Below the pieces are notes generated by a model. The model searched no databases. It saw only the letters and a program-made list of their open reading frames with translations, and was not told the origin of the DNA. Below, one piece after another: positions 1-5,857 of a stretch of 32,316 nt of DNA; position 1 is the stretch's first letter, and each line of letters opens with the position of its first letter. Origin of the DNA: JACRNA01 sp964366335 (GTDB lineage Bacteria; Patescibacteriota; Microgenomatia; CAZETR01; Amesbacteraceae). The translations under genes were made by a program, and so were the position numbers. The stretch spans positions 1 through 32,316 of the forward strand of contig CAYITQ010000006.1 in the NCBI GenBank assembly GCA_964366335.1, in the 5' to 3' direction.

Positions 1-1
1 C

Positions 2-55
2 AAAGGGCCGGATGTACTGTGCCGTGACTGCTTCAAAGCCAGCAAGGGCATGTAA
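2..55 (+). CDS. C-terminal end of a zinc-ribbon (CxxC) protein, partial
   Basis: Only the last 17 codons of a gene that begins upstream of the window are visible; they end at TAA 53-55. The residues PDVLCRDCF followed by a short basic tail match the second CxxC knuckle of small zinc-ribbon proteins of the CxxC-x17-CxxC type that are common in CPR genomes. The first knuckle is outside the window. It probably binds zinc and may bind nucleic acid, but the function is unknown. Confidence 0.55.
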   Translation, partial: KGPDVLCRDCFKASKGM

Positions 56-90
56 TAATTTGGGGCTAAGTGCTAAAATAACCTAGCCCC

Positions 91-161
91 GGGCCCATAG
101 GCTAACGGTAGACTACCTCGTTCGCAATGAGGAGTTCGGAGTTCAATTCTCCGTGGGTCCA
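91..161 (+). tRNA. tRNA-Ala (anticodon CGC)
   Basis: A 71-nt cloverleaf: acceptor GGGCCCA pairs with TGGGTCC and gives the G3:U70 wobble pair that is the alanine identity element. Anticodon stem CCTCG/TGAGG, loop TTCGCAA, anticodon CGC. T-arm CGGAG-TTCAATT-CTCCG. The D-stem GGCT/GACT holds a C-A mismatch and is weak. Discriminator A; CCA is not encoded (CTG follows). It reads GCG codons. Confidence 0.85.
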
Positions 162-237
162 CTGGATAAAACGGGAGTCCCCTGCCCGCCATCGGCTATG
201 CCGAGGGCATTGCAGGCGGGGATTCTCCCATGGTCCA
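146..237 (+). repeat. Imperfect palindrome with a partial copy of the tRNA 3' end
   Basis: Directly after tRNA-Ala(CGC) lies a GC-rich nested palindrome (GGGAG 173-177 with CTCCC 225-229; TCCCC 178-182 with GGGGA 218-222; inner TCGGC/GCCGA). Its right edge repeats the last 16 nt of the tRNA with three mismatches (146-161 against 222-237). It is either a palindromic repeat inserted at the tRNA end with target duplication or a pseudo-tRNA remnant. No gene is visible here. Confidence 0.45.
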
Positions 238-246
238 CAAAACAAA

Positions 247-374
247 AATTCGAATATCGAAGCACGAAATGCGAAACAATTTCAAATTAAGAAATTCAAA
301 AACCTAAACAGTTTTGATATTTGGTATTATTATTTTGGATTTGTTTCGAATTTCGATATTCGGATTTCGAAATT
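247..374. repeat. Gene-less inverted-repeat element of the cgaaat family between two tRNA-Ala genes
   Basis: The left arm (about 247-290) and right arm (about 340-374) are imperfect inverted repeats sharing cgaatatcgaa and cgaaacaa. The same arm sequences flank the four-helix-bundle gene at 30265-30630. Only about 50 AT-rich bases with no ORF lie between the arms, so this looks like an empty or deleted version of that cassette. An 88-codon open frame across the region is not coding: it starts inside the tRNA and runs through repeat sequence. Confidence 0.6.
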
Positions 375-383
375 ATCCAAAAA

Positions 384-457
384 GGGCCTGTAGTTCACTG
401 GTAGAATAGTTCCATGGCATGGAATAGAAAGGGGTCCGATTCCCCTCAGGTCCACCA
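384..457 (+). tRNA. tRNA-Ala (anticodon GGC), CCA encoded
   Basis: Acceptor GGGCCTG pairs with CAGGTCC, again with G3:U70. D-stem GTTC/GAAT, anticodon stem GTTCC/GGAAT with loop ATGGCAT (anticodon GGC), T-arm GGGGT-CCGATTC-CCCTC. Discriminator A454 is followed by an encoded CCA (455-457), unlike the other tRNA-Ala. It reads GCC/GCU codons. Confidence 0.9.
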
Positions 458-468
458 GGGGTAGAGTC

Positions 469-497
469 TTGACAATCGTCTATCAATCGTCTAAAAT
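469..497 (+). promoter_or_regulatory. Sigma70-type promoter of the Fic gene
   Basis: TTGACA (469-474), a 17-bp spacer and TAAAAT (492-497). The ATG at 507 lies 9 nt after the -10 box, so the transcript should be leaderless or nearly so. Confidence 0.75.
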
Positions 498-504
498 ACG
501 TCTA
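477..504 (+). promoter_or_regulatory. Three CGTCTA direct repeats phased at 11 bp over the promoter
   Basis: CGTCTA occurs at 477-482, 488-493 and 499-504, exactly 11 bp apart (one helical turn each), covering the spacer, -10 box and start region. It looks like an operator for a protein binding one DNA face. The Fic protein has a C-terminal winged-helix-like region, so autoregulation is a reasonable inference. Confidence 0.5.
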
Positions 505-506
505 AG

Positions 507-1499
507 ATGTTTTCTCCTAAATACAGAATTACAGATAAGCTTTTGGCAAATATTAGGCGCTTGGATGAACTTATCGTGCGATTGAATAATAGAAGGTTTC
601 CCAATGTAGTTATGACAGAGTTTAAGAAAATAGCACGGGCTGTTTCAGCTCACGCATCCACAAGTATCGAAGGCAATCCGCTTCCTCTAACAGAAGTAAA
701 AATAATTTTGAAATCTCAACCCACACATATCCGAGACACCGAAAGGGAAATCTTAAATTACAACAACGCTCTTTTGAGTCTTGATAAGCAGAAAAACTTT
801 TCACTAAACCTGATATTAAATGTTCAAAAACAAGTAACGGATGGTTTAATATCCAAAAATGATTCTGGCCATCTTAGAAATAGGCCTGTGGTGGTTAATG
901 ATCCCCGAACAGGAAAAATTGTCTACATTCCACCATCAGAATCAGAGGTTGAGAGATTAATGACAGATCTGGTCAATTTCATAGCAACCAACGAATCAAA
1001 GATGGACCCTTTTATTCTGGCCGGCATATTTCACAAGCAATGCGTGATCATTCATCCCTTTATGGACGGCAATGGCAGAACAACCCGTTTGATAACCAAG
1101 GTCTTGTTGGCTAAAATGAAACTAGACACCTTCAATCTTTTTAGTTTTGAAAATTATTATAATCAAAATGTCACAAAGTATTTCCAAACCGTAGGGGAAT
1201 ATGGTGATTATTACGAGCTCGCAGACAAAATTGATTTTACCGTTTGGCTAGAATATTTCAGCGATGGATTAGTTGACGAACTGTTGAGAGTCGAAAGTCT
1301 CTTGCCTCAGACAAATTTGCCATCGTATTTACAAGAAATTATAAACTTTGTAAATCAAAATGGACGAATTTCCAATAGGGATTATGCAAGTCATACGGAT
1401 CGCGCCAAAGCGACAAGAGCTCTTGATTTCAAAAAACTTGTTTCTATGGGGCTCCTAAAACGAGTTGGTAAAGGGAAAGCTACTTATTATCAGAAATAA
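507..1499 (+). CDS. Fic family protein (probable AMPylase) with C-terminal winged-helix region
   Basis: The protein has 330 aa. The Fic core motif HPFMDGNGR (H183-R191), followed by TTR, supplies the catalytic histidine and phosphate-binding loop used to transfer AMP from ATP to target hydroxyls. An inhibitory-helix motif of the (S/T)xxxE(G/N) type, STSIEGN with E55, lies in the N-terminal part, as in class II (N-terminally self-inhibited) Fic proteins. Residues about 270-330 look like a winged helix (ISNRDYASHTDRAKATRAL, then LVSMGLLKRVGKGKATYY). The start at 507 is fixed by the promoter, 9 nt after the -10 box. There is no Fic-type antitoxin partner next door, which fits a self-inhibited stand-alone enzyme, and the phased promoter repeats suggest self-repression. 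The target is unknown. Confidence 0.9.
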   Translation: MFSPKYRITDKLLANIRRLDELIVRLNNRRFPNVVMTEFKKIARAVSAHASTSIEGNPLPLTEVKIILKSQPTHIRDTEREILNYNNALLSLDKQKNFSLNLILNVQKQVTDGLISKNDSGHLRNRPVVVNDPRTGKIVYIPPSESEVERLMTDLVNFIATNESKMDPFILAGIFHKQCVIIHPFMDGNGRTTRLITKVLLAKMKLDTFNLFSFENYYNQNVTKYFQTVGEYGDYYELADKIDFTVWLEYFSDGLVDELLRVESLLPQTNLPSYLQEIINFVNQNGRISNRDYASHTDRAKATRALDFKKLVSMGLLKRVGKGKATYYQK

Positions 1500-1575
1500 A
1501 AGATTGATTTAGTATTTGATACCAAATAGCCGGAGAAAAAAGCCCACGATTTTACCATTGAAAACGAACTGAAGT

Positions 1576-1604
1576 TTGCAAGTAAAAACATTATCGGGTA
1601 AAAT
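1576..1604 (+). promoter_or_regulatory. Promoter with -10 box inside a short inverted repeat
   Basis: TTGCAA (1576-1581), 17-bp spacer, TAAAAT (1599-1604), ATG 6 nt later at 1611. The -10 hexamer is bracketed by CGGG (1595-1598) and CCCG (1605-1608), a small inverted repeat that could be an operator. The 110 bases between the Fic stop and this gene otherwise show nothing clear. Confidence 0.65.
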
Positions 1605-1610
1605 CCCGGC

Positions 1611-1910
1611 ATGTCATCCCTAAAAGATAATGATGATCGACCACTTCCTTTGTCCATGCTCATTTTGAGCAATGCTCCCATTTTTCCATTGGTGGTTACA
1701 GAGATCTTAAATAAAATGGATCATAGAAATCCTATTACTCCTAAACATGAGAGATTTTTACTTTGGGGGATGGAATTTATTAAACTAGCAACTATATTTT
1801 ATACTCTTACTGAAAATCCATCGTTACTCGTTCCTGCGGTTGTATATCTCTTATCTAGTTTTGCGCAAGCACTCACGATTAACAAAATCATTGATCCGGA
1901 AAGACTCTAA
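1611..1910 (+). CDS. Small predicted membrane protein, unknown function
   Basis: The protein has 99 aa and I do not recognise the family. Residues about 15-30 and 65-90 are hydrophobic (LSMLILSNAPIFPLVV and LLVPAVVYLLSSFA), suggesting one or two membrane helices with a charged middle part (NKMDHRNPITPKHERF). The start is supported by a -10 box ending 6 nt upstream, giving a leaderless mRNA. The next gene is on the opposite strand and converges on it with only a few bases between. Confidence 0.55.
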   Translation: MSSLKDNDDRPLPLSMLILSNAPIFPLVVTEILNKMDHRNPITPKHERFLLWGMEFIKLATIFYTLTENPSLLVPAVVYLLSSFAQALTINKIIDPERL

Positions 1911-1921
1911 GTGGGATTTAC

Positions 1922-2251
1922 TTATTTGTCAAACCCTGGAGGATTAGCAACCCATTCTTCACAATACTCTTCAAGAACTTCTCCCGTTGCCAACGGGGGT
2001 AAACCCCGACTTTCCATTTGTGCATTTAGTTTGGCATAGTATTGTTTACATTCGGAGAGTATACTAGCATTTTGCCTTTCGCCCTCTATGGTTTCTTTGA
2101 CTATCCAGGTAATTCCCACAAGTCCGATGGCTATTGCGGAAAAACCTAAAATCAATTTTACTCTCCGGGAAACCTGGATTTTGAGTGGTTTTGGATTACC
2201 TTGATCGCGACTATTTGGTGTCCGACCTCCCCAGCTTGATATCCTTGGCAT
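1922..2251 (-). CDS. Small single-pass membrane protein, unknown function
   Basis: The protein has 109 aa from the chosen ATG (2249-2251); an in-frame ATG at 2275 would add 8 residues and overlap the upstream SLH gene. I chose 2251 because TTGCAA (2283-2288), a 16-bp spacer and TATTTT (plus-strand 2261-2266) lie 9 nt before it. The order is a basic proline-rich N-terminus, a hydrophobic helix (LILGFSAIAIGLVGITWIV, about residues 33-51), then an acidic outer part with two cysteines (CKQYY and EEYCEEW). It lies just downstream of the SLH surface protein on the same strand, so both may act at the envelope. Confidence 0.55.
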   Translation of the reverse strand: MPRISSWGGRTPNSRDQGNPKPLKIQVSRRVKLILGFSAIAIGLVGITWIVKETIEGERQNASILSECKQYYAKLNAQMESRGLPPLATGEVLEEYCEEWVANPPGFDK

Positions 2252-2258
2252 AACTACA

Positions 2259-4136
2259 TTAAAATATTTTGGCAAAGAAATCTTGCAAGAGTTGGAGGAG
2301 CTGTATAAAAATATTGGCAGTTTGAGGAGACGCTGTGGGAGGAATATAAATGTTTGGAACTGGGGCGACTGATGGTACTGGAATTGGCGTCGGTATCAAT
2401 AATCGTTGCGTTATAGCAGAAATTGAGCTTGTCAGATTGTCAACAAGTATCGGTGTCACCGTTGGTTTAGCAATGTCCGTTTTAGTCGTTGGCGAAGGCT
2501 CGGGTGCAGGTGTTGATATTTGACAAGAACGGTCGGCTACCCAACCATCTGGCAAACAGGAATCACCAAAAATCCGACATTCCTGGGTTACATTGTTGCG
2601 CGCTGGAGTTAATACCTGTGCACAGATTTGGGGAGTGGAAGCCGGAGGGGGCAGGGTAAGACGTGCTACTGCTTCAATGAAATTCATAATGAAAGTTGCC
2701 ATTTGTTCGCGGGTCGTGACTAGGTATGGCCCGAATTCGGTGGGAGAAATGCCGGCGGTGACTTTGAGACCATAGATGCGGGCAATGGGTTTTTGGGCCC
2801 ATTTGATATCTTCATTGTAAATATCTGTAAACGGGACAGGAACTTCCAGGGCAAAATCTCCGGTCACAGCTTTGTAGAGGTTTGATAAAAAGGTGGCCAT
2901 TTGGGCGCGGTTTACTTTTGTGTCAGGAGAATAAGTAGAGGTTCCTGTTCCGGCAGTAATTTTTAGACCATAGATTTTTTTGATGGCGTCTTGAACTTCT
3001 GGAGAAAGTAGACTAATATCTGTGAAAGGAGTATCAACAGCAAGGGCTTTTTTCTGGGTGATATATTCATAGGCCCGGGCAAGAAACAAAGCCATATCTG
3101 ACCGGGTAATTTCTTGAGTGGGCGCAAATAATCCATCAAAAACAGGAGTCATTATCCGGGTGGGTAAAATCTTCTGAACATGTTTCCAAGACCATTGTGA
3201 GTTGTTTAGATCAGAAAATGAGTAAAGACCGGGAAACCAATATGCATTTTTATATTTCAGGGCACCAACCAAATCAGGGTGAGATTGTTTAATCGGTAAC
3301 AAAGCCTCCTCTTTGGTTGACTCGTATGGATATCCACCTCTGGTAGTCCAGACCGGCTTGTAAGTATCGGTAACCACACCATCGGTAATAATCAGCTGAG
3401 AAACAGCATAATTGATTTTCTCGCTGTCAAATTCGGGAACACTGTTGTAAAAAATAGATAATGTAAGTGGTGTTCCAAATTCGGTCCATGAAACTGTTAA
3501 TTTGTCGGTCGAGACATCGTCAATCTTAAAAGTTGTTCCCGGATCGGGACGGCCGGCAAAAATCCGTCCATCCACATCTTTGGCCCCAAGGGTAAAGTAT
3601 AGATAATCCGCTTTAAACCACGCACTCCGCGAATTCCAGTTGATTGGTCCGGGATTGGGGACAACGGGAGTTGGAATATAGGGTCCATCAGGTCCCATGG
3701 CAATGGCATAGGAGTTGGAGGTACCGCCATCGACGGTTACCCAAATATCTGCCCGGCCTTCATTGCCGTTGAGTGTGAATTCTGCATATTTTTGGCTTGA
3801 GTGAATATTCAGATTCCCGATTGAGTTTGTGGAACTAACCCCCCATTGGTAGCTGGCTTCGTTGGCACTGTCGCCCACAGCTTGGGCAGACAAGCCGTAT
3901 TTTGCCGAATCAATTTCATTAACCGACAAATCAACACGAACGATGGGTACCCCACCTGCTTTTTTGAATGGATCCTGGTTTTCTTGCGAGAGTTTGACTG
4001 CCAGACCCAGGCCCACGGTCAGAACCAAGACTGTTGCGATAGCTGTCAGTTGCTTAAAATAAGGGGATAGAGGTAACAGACGCCGAGGATTTATCTCAAT
4101 TGGTATATCTTCTTGTCCAGGATCTGGCAGAATCAT
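2259..4136 (-). CDS. S-layer homology (SLH) domain surface protein
   Basis: The protein has 625 aa from the ATG at 4134-4136. A longer frame reaches 4250, but a promoter (TTGCGA, 17 bp, TACTAT) ends 6 nt before 4136. Order: about 27 cytoplasmic residues, a membrane helix (about 28-48, LTAIATVLVLTVGLGLAV), a beta-rich region that may be Ig-like, then three SLH repeats at about 307-360, 370-425 and 436-490 (PFTDI..., NRAQMATFL, TREQMATFI). A Cys-containing segment, a Pro/Thr-rich linker and a hydrophobic C-terminal end (FIQLLQLLQDFFAKIF) follow. SLH domains usually hold proteins on cell-wall polymers. Here an N-terminal anchor is added, so it may link the membrane to the outer surface layer. 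Its ligand is unknown. Confidence 0.8.
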   Translation of the reverse strand: MILPDPGQEDIPIEINPRRLLPLSPYFKQLTAIATVLVLTVGLGLAVKLSQENQDPFKKAGGVPIVRVDLSVNEIDSAKYGLSAQAVGDSANEASYQWGVSSTNSIGNLNIHSSQKYAEFTLNGNEGRADIWVTVDGGTSNSYAIAMGPDGPYIPTPVVPNPGPINWNSRSAWFKADYLYFTLGAKDVDGRIFAGRPDPGTTFKIDDVSTDKLTVSWTEFGTPLTLSIFYNSVPEFDSEKINYAVSQLIITDGVVTDTYKPVWTTRGGYPYESTKEEALLPIKQSHPDLVGALKYKNAYWFPGLYSFSDLNNSQWSWKHVQKILPTRIMTPVFDGLFAPTQEITRSDMALFLARAYEYITQKKALAVDTPFTDISLLSPEVQDAIKKIYGLKITAGTGTSTYSPDTKVNRAQMATFLSNLYKAVTGDFALEVPVPFTDIYNEDIKWAQKPIARIYGLKVTAGISPTEFGPYLVTTREQMATFIMNFIEAVARLTLPPPASTPQICAQVLTPARNNVTQECRIFGDSCLPDGWVADRSCQISTPAPEPSPTTKTDIAKPTVTPILVDNLTSSISAITQRLLIPTPIPVPSVAPVPNIYIPPTASPQTANIFIQLLQLLQDFFAKIF

Positions 4137-4138
4137 AA

Positions 4139-4144
4139 TATAAT
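4139..4144 (+). promoter_or_regulatory. -10 box of the transposase-like gene
   Basis: TATAAT at 4139-4144, 7 nt before the ATG at 4152; the -35 is weak. The two divergent start codons are only 15 bp apart, so the two promoters interlock and probably exclude each other. Confidence 0.5.
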
Positions 4145-4171
4145 AGTACATATGCCAGCCAAGTTTCGCAA
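4143..4171 (-). promoter_or_regulatory. Promoter of the SLH gene, inside the opposite gene
   Basis: On the minus strand: TTGCGA (4166-4171), a 17-bp spacer, TACTAT (4143-4148), ATG 6 nt later. The -35 box lies inside the coding region of the divergent gene at 4152, and the -10 overlaps that gene's own -10 by two bases. Confidence 0.6.
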
Positions 4172-4667
4172 TAAGGAGTTTAAGATAGGGGTCTATCACA
4201 TTTTTCAGGTGGGCAAGAGTGTGGTATTTGCCACTGAGGCGGATTTTCAAAAGTATCTGAGCAATCTCAGGCGGTTTGTGCCGGAAACCGATGCCAAAAT
4301 CCTAGCCTATTGCCTAATGCCTAGTGCCTTAGATTTGCTTGTCAAGCAAACCAGCCCCAGAGCAATAACCAAATTGATGCGCAAATTAACGACCGCCTAC
4401 AGCATGTACAAAAAAGCGAGTGTCTTTCGAGGGGTTTACAAAGCTAAGCTTTTGACAGGGGACAGAGAAGCACTGGATACCAGCCGGATGATACATAGAA
4501 GTCCAATGACCACGACAACCATAGGCCCCTTGCAAATCCGGTCAACATACGCGAGTTACCAATATTCCAGTTATCGGTTATATCTAGATAAATACACTAG
4601 TAAATGGATTGATACCATAGAGATATCTAGGTTGGTACCAAATTACCAACAGTTTGTGGAGACTTGA
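4152..4667 (+). CDS. REP-associated (IS200-like, Y1) transposase-related protein without its HUH motif
   Basis: The protein has 171 aa. Its order of motifs follows TnpA-REP/Y1 transposases: an N-terminal YHIFQVGKSVVFATEADFQ resembling YHV.NRG...IF....D, then AYCLMP, then VFRGVYKAK where active members have GHVFQGRFKA, and a C-terminal YSSYRLYLD where they have WSSYRAYL. At the catalytic site active members read NHYHLLV, but here it reads SALDLLV, so both metal-binding histidines are gone; a tyrosine is kept in TTAYSMYKK. It is probably an inactive or domesticated relative. The start at 4152 is chosen from the -10 box; an upstream in-frame ATG at 4113 lies inside the divergent gene. Confidence 0.65.
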   Translation: MPAKFRNKEFKIGVYHIFQVGKSVVFATEADFQKYLSNLRRFVPETDAKILAYCLMPSALDLLVKQTSPRAITKLMRKLTTAYSMYKKASVFRGVYKAKLLTGDREALDTSRMIHRSPMTTTTIGPLQIRSTYASYQYSSYRLYLDKYTSKWIDTIEISRLVPNYQQFVET

Positions 4668-4692
4668 CAAACGACAGATATTCTATTATAGT
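4664..4692 (+). promoter_or_regulatory. Promoter of the wHTH/nucleotidyltransferase pair with tandem operator-like repeats
   Basis: TTGACA (4664-4669), 17-bp spacer, TATAGT (4687-4692). A second TATAGTC follows 10 bp later (4697-4703), giving a tandem 10-bp repeat between promoter and ATG (4713). Antitoxins of this kind usually repress their own promoter, so the repeat is a candidate operator. Confidence 0.55.
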
Positions 4693-4712
4693 CGAATATA
4701 GTCATAATCTAT

Positions 4713-5300
4713 ATGAGGAAAATCGAATATATCTGGCGGGAACTTTTGTTCCAGACATTAGAAAACAAAACACCCGTGTTTGGTCAGCAGGTTTTGGCAA
4801 CCAAATTCAATCTGTCCTCATCGACGGTTAATTTAGCTATGTCTCCTTTGCATAAATTAGGAGCGGTCCGGATAAGTAAACGCCATTCTGAAGTAGTGGA
4901 TTATGAAAAAATTCTTTATCACTGGGCCAATCACCGAAGTCTAGAAAAGGATATCCGGTACAAACTGCGGATAAATTTGCCAATTATGGAAATAGAAGGA
5001 CGGTTACCGGACAATACAATTCCTACCGGGTTTACCGCTGTGCGAGAAAAATATGGAGAACCACCGGCTGATTATGACAAAATATATTGTTATCATTTGA
5101 GTCCGGAAATTGTAATGAACCGTTTCAAATCAGATACAATTTCAGGCAATCCTAACTTTTTTGTTTTACAAGCAGATCCGTTTTTGGATTTGCGGATTTC
5201 GTTGTCGCAAATCTTTGTGGATTTATGGAACATGCACGATTGGTATGCCAAAGACTTTTGCCGTTATCTGAAAATAAAGCTAGATGAATTATTATCGTGA
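4713..5300 (+). CDS. Winged-helix protein, putative antitoxin of a nucleotidyltransferase toxin
   Basis: The protein has 195 aa. Residues about 8-60 look like a winged helix (FGQQVLATKFNLSSSTVN, then LHKLGAVRISKRH). The rest is a mixed alpha/beta domain with no family I can name. The stop overlaps the next gene by 17 bp, so the two proteins are translationally coupled. The architecture (wHTH regulator then nucleotidyltransferase) matches AbiEi/AbiEii-like toxin-antitoxin pairs, of which two clearer examples lie at 19733-22442. The antitoxin role is inferred from this arrangement. Confidence 0.6.
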   Translation: MRKIEYIWRELLFQTLENKTPVFGQQVLATKFNLSSSTVNLAMSPLHKLGAVRISKRHSEVVDYEKILYHWANHRSLEKDIRYKLRINLPIMEIEGRLPDNTIPTGFTAVREKYGEPPADYDKIYCYHLSPEIVMNRFKSDTISGNPNFFVLQADPFLDLRISLSQIFVDLWNMHDWYAKDFCRYLKIKLDELLS

Positions 5301-5853
5301 TCAAGTGACCCAAAAAAGCTGGCAAGTCTTGACAGCTCTATCCAATAAATATGAGTTTGTCTTAATTGGGGGATGGGCGGTGTGGTTATACACCAAACAG
5401 CTTAAATCCAAGGATATTGATATGGTCGTGGCTTTAGATCAACTAGGAAAATTAAGTAGGGATTATGATTTGGTAAAAAATGACAGGCTTTTTAAATATG
5501 AAATTAGACAGGAAGAAATTCAGGTTGATGTTTATGTACCATTTTATTCCCGGCTTGGTATTCCCGGCGAAGAGATATTACATACAGCTGTGAATCTGGA
5601 GGGTTTCAAAGTCCCTCCGCCTGAGATATTGCTTGAGTTAAAACTTGTGGCTTATCAGGGCCGGAAGGGATCGGACAAGGGCCGGAAAGATCTGGTGGAT
5701 ATGGTCAGTCTGTTGTGCCTTGAATTAAATTGGTCAAATGTTTCGAAAGAAGTTCTAAAATTGGCTCTTAATCAGACGGAAATTCCAGAATTAGCTCTTA
5801 ACTCTCACCAGTATTCCAAGTATAAAAAACTCTGGAAAACAAAGTATAATTAA
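5284..5853 (+). CDS. Nucleotidyltransferase-fold protein, putative toxin
   Basis: The protein has 189 aa. The polymerase-beta-type nucleotidyltransferase signature is visible: GGWAVWLY (G29-G30), then SKDIDMVV with D44 and D46, and a third acidic residue at D82 in VDVYVPF. A later segment KLVAYQGRKGSDKGRKDLVDM resembles the RD.YD region of AbiEii toxins. Such toxins modify tRNA or other targets with nucleotides. It overlaps its wHTH partner by 17 bp. An alternative is a small-molecule or antibiotic nucleotidyltransferase, but the partner gene makes a toxin-antitoxin pair more likely. Confidence 0.65.
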   Translation: MNYYRDQVTQKSWQVLTALSNKYEFVLIGGWAVWLYTKQLKSKDIDMVVALDQLGKLSRDYDLVKNDRLFKYEIRQEEIQVDVYVPFYSRLGIPGEEILHTAVNLEGFKVPPPEILLELKLVAYQGRKGSDKGRKDLVDMVSLLCLELNWSNVSKEVLKLALNQTEIPELALNSHQYSKYKKLWKTKYN

Positions 5854-5857
5854 ACTC

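Noticed and set aside
127..393. 88-codon open frame on the plus strand
   Set aside because: It starts inside tRNA-Ala, runs through two palindromic repeats and has low-complexity residues derived from the repeat.
1490..1681. 63-codon open frame on the minus strand
   Set aside because: It overlaps the promoter and start of the 1611 gene and shows no domain.
2593..4070. Several open frames on the plus strand inside the SLH gene
   Set aside because: They are shadows of a gene with three SLH repeats on the opposite strand.
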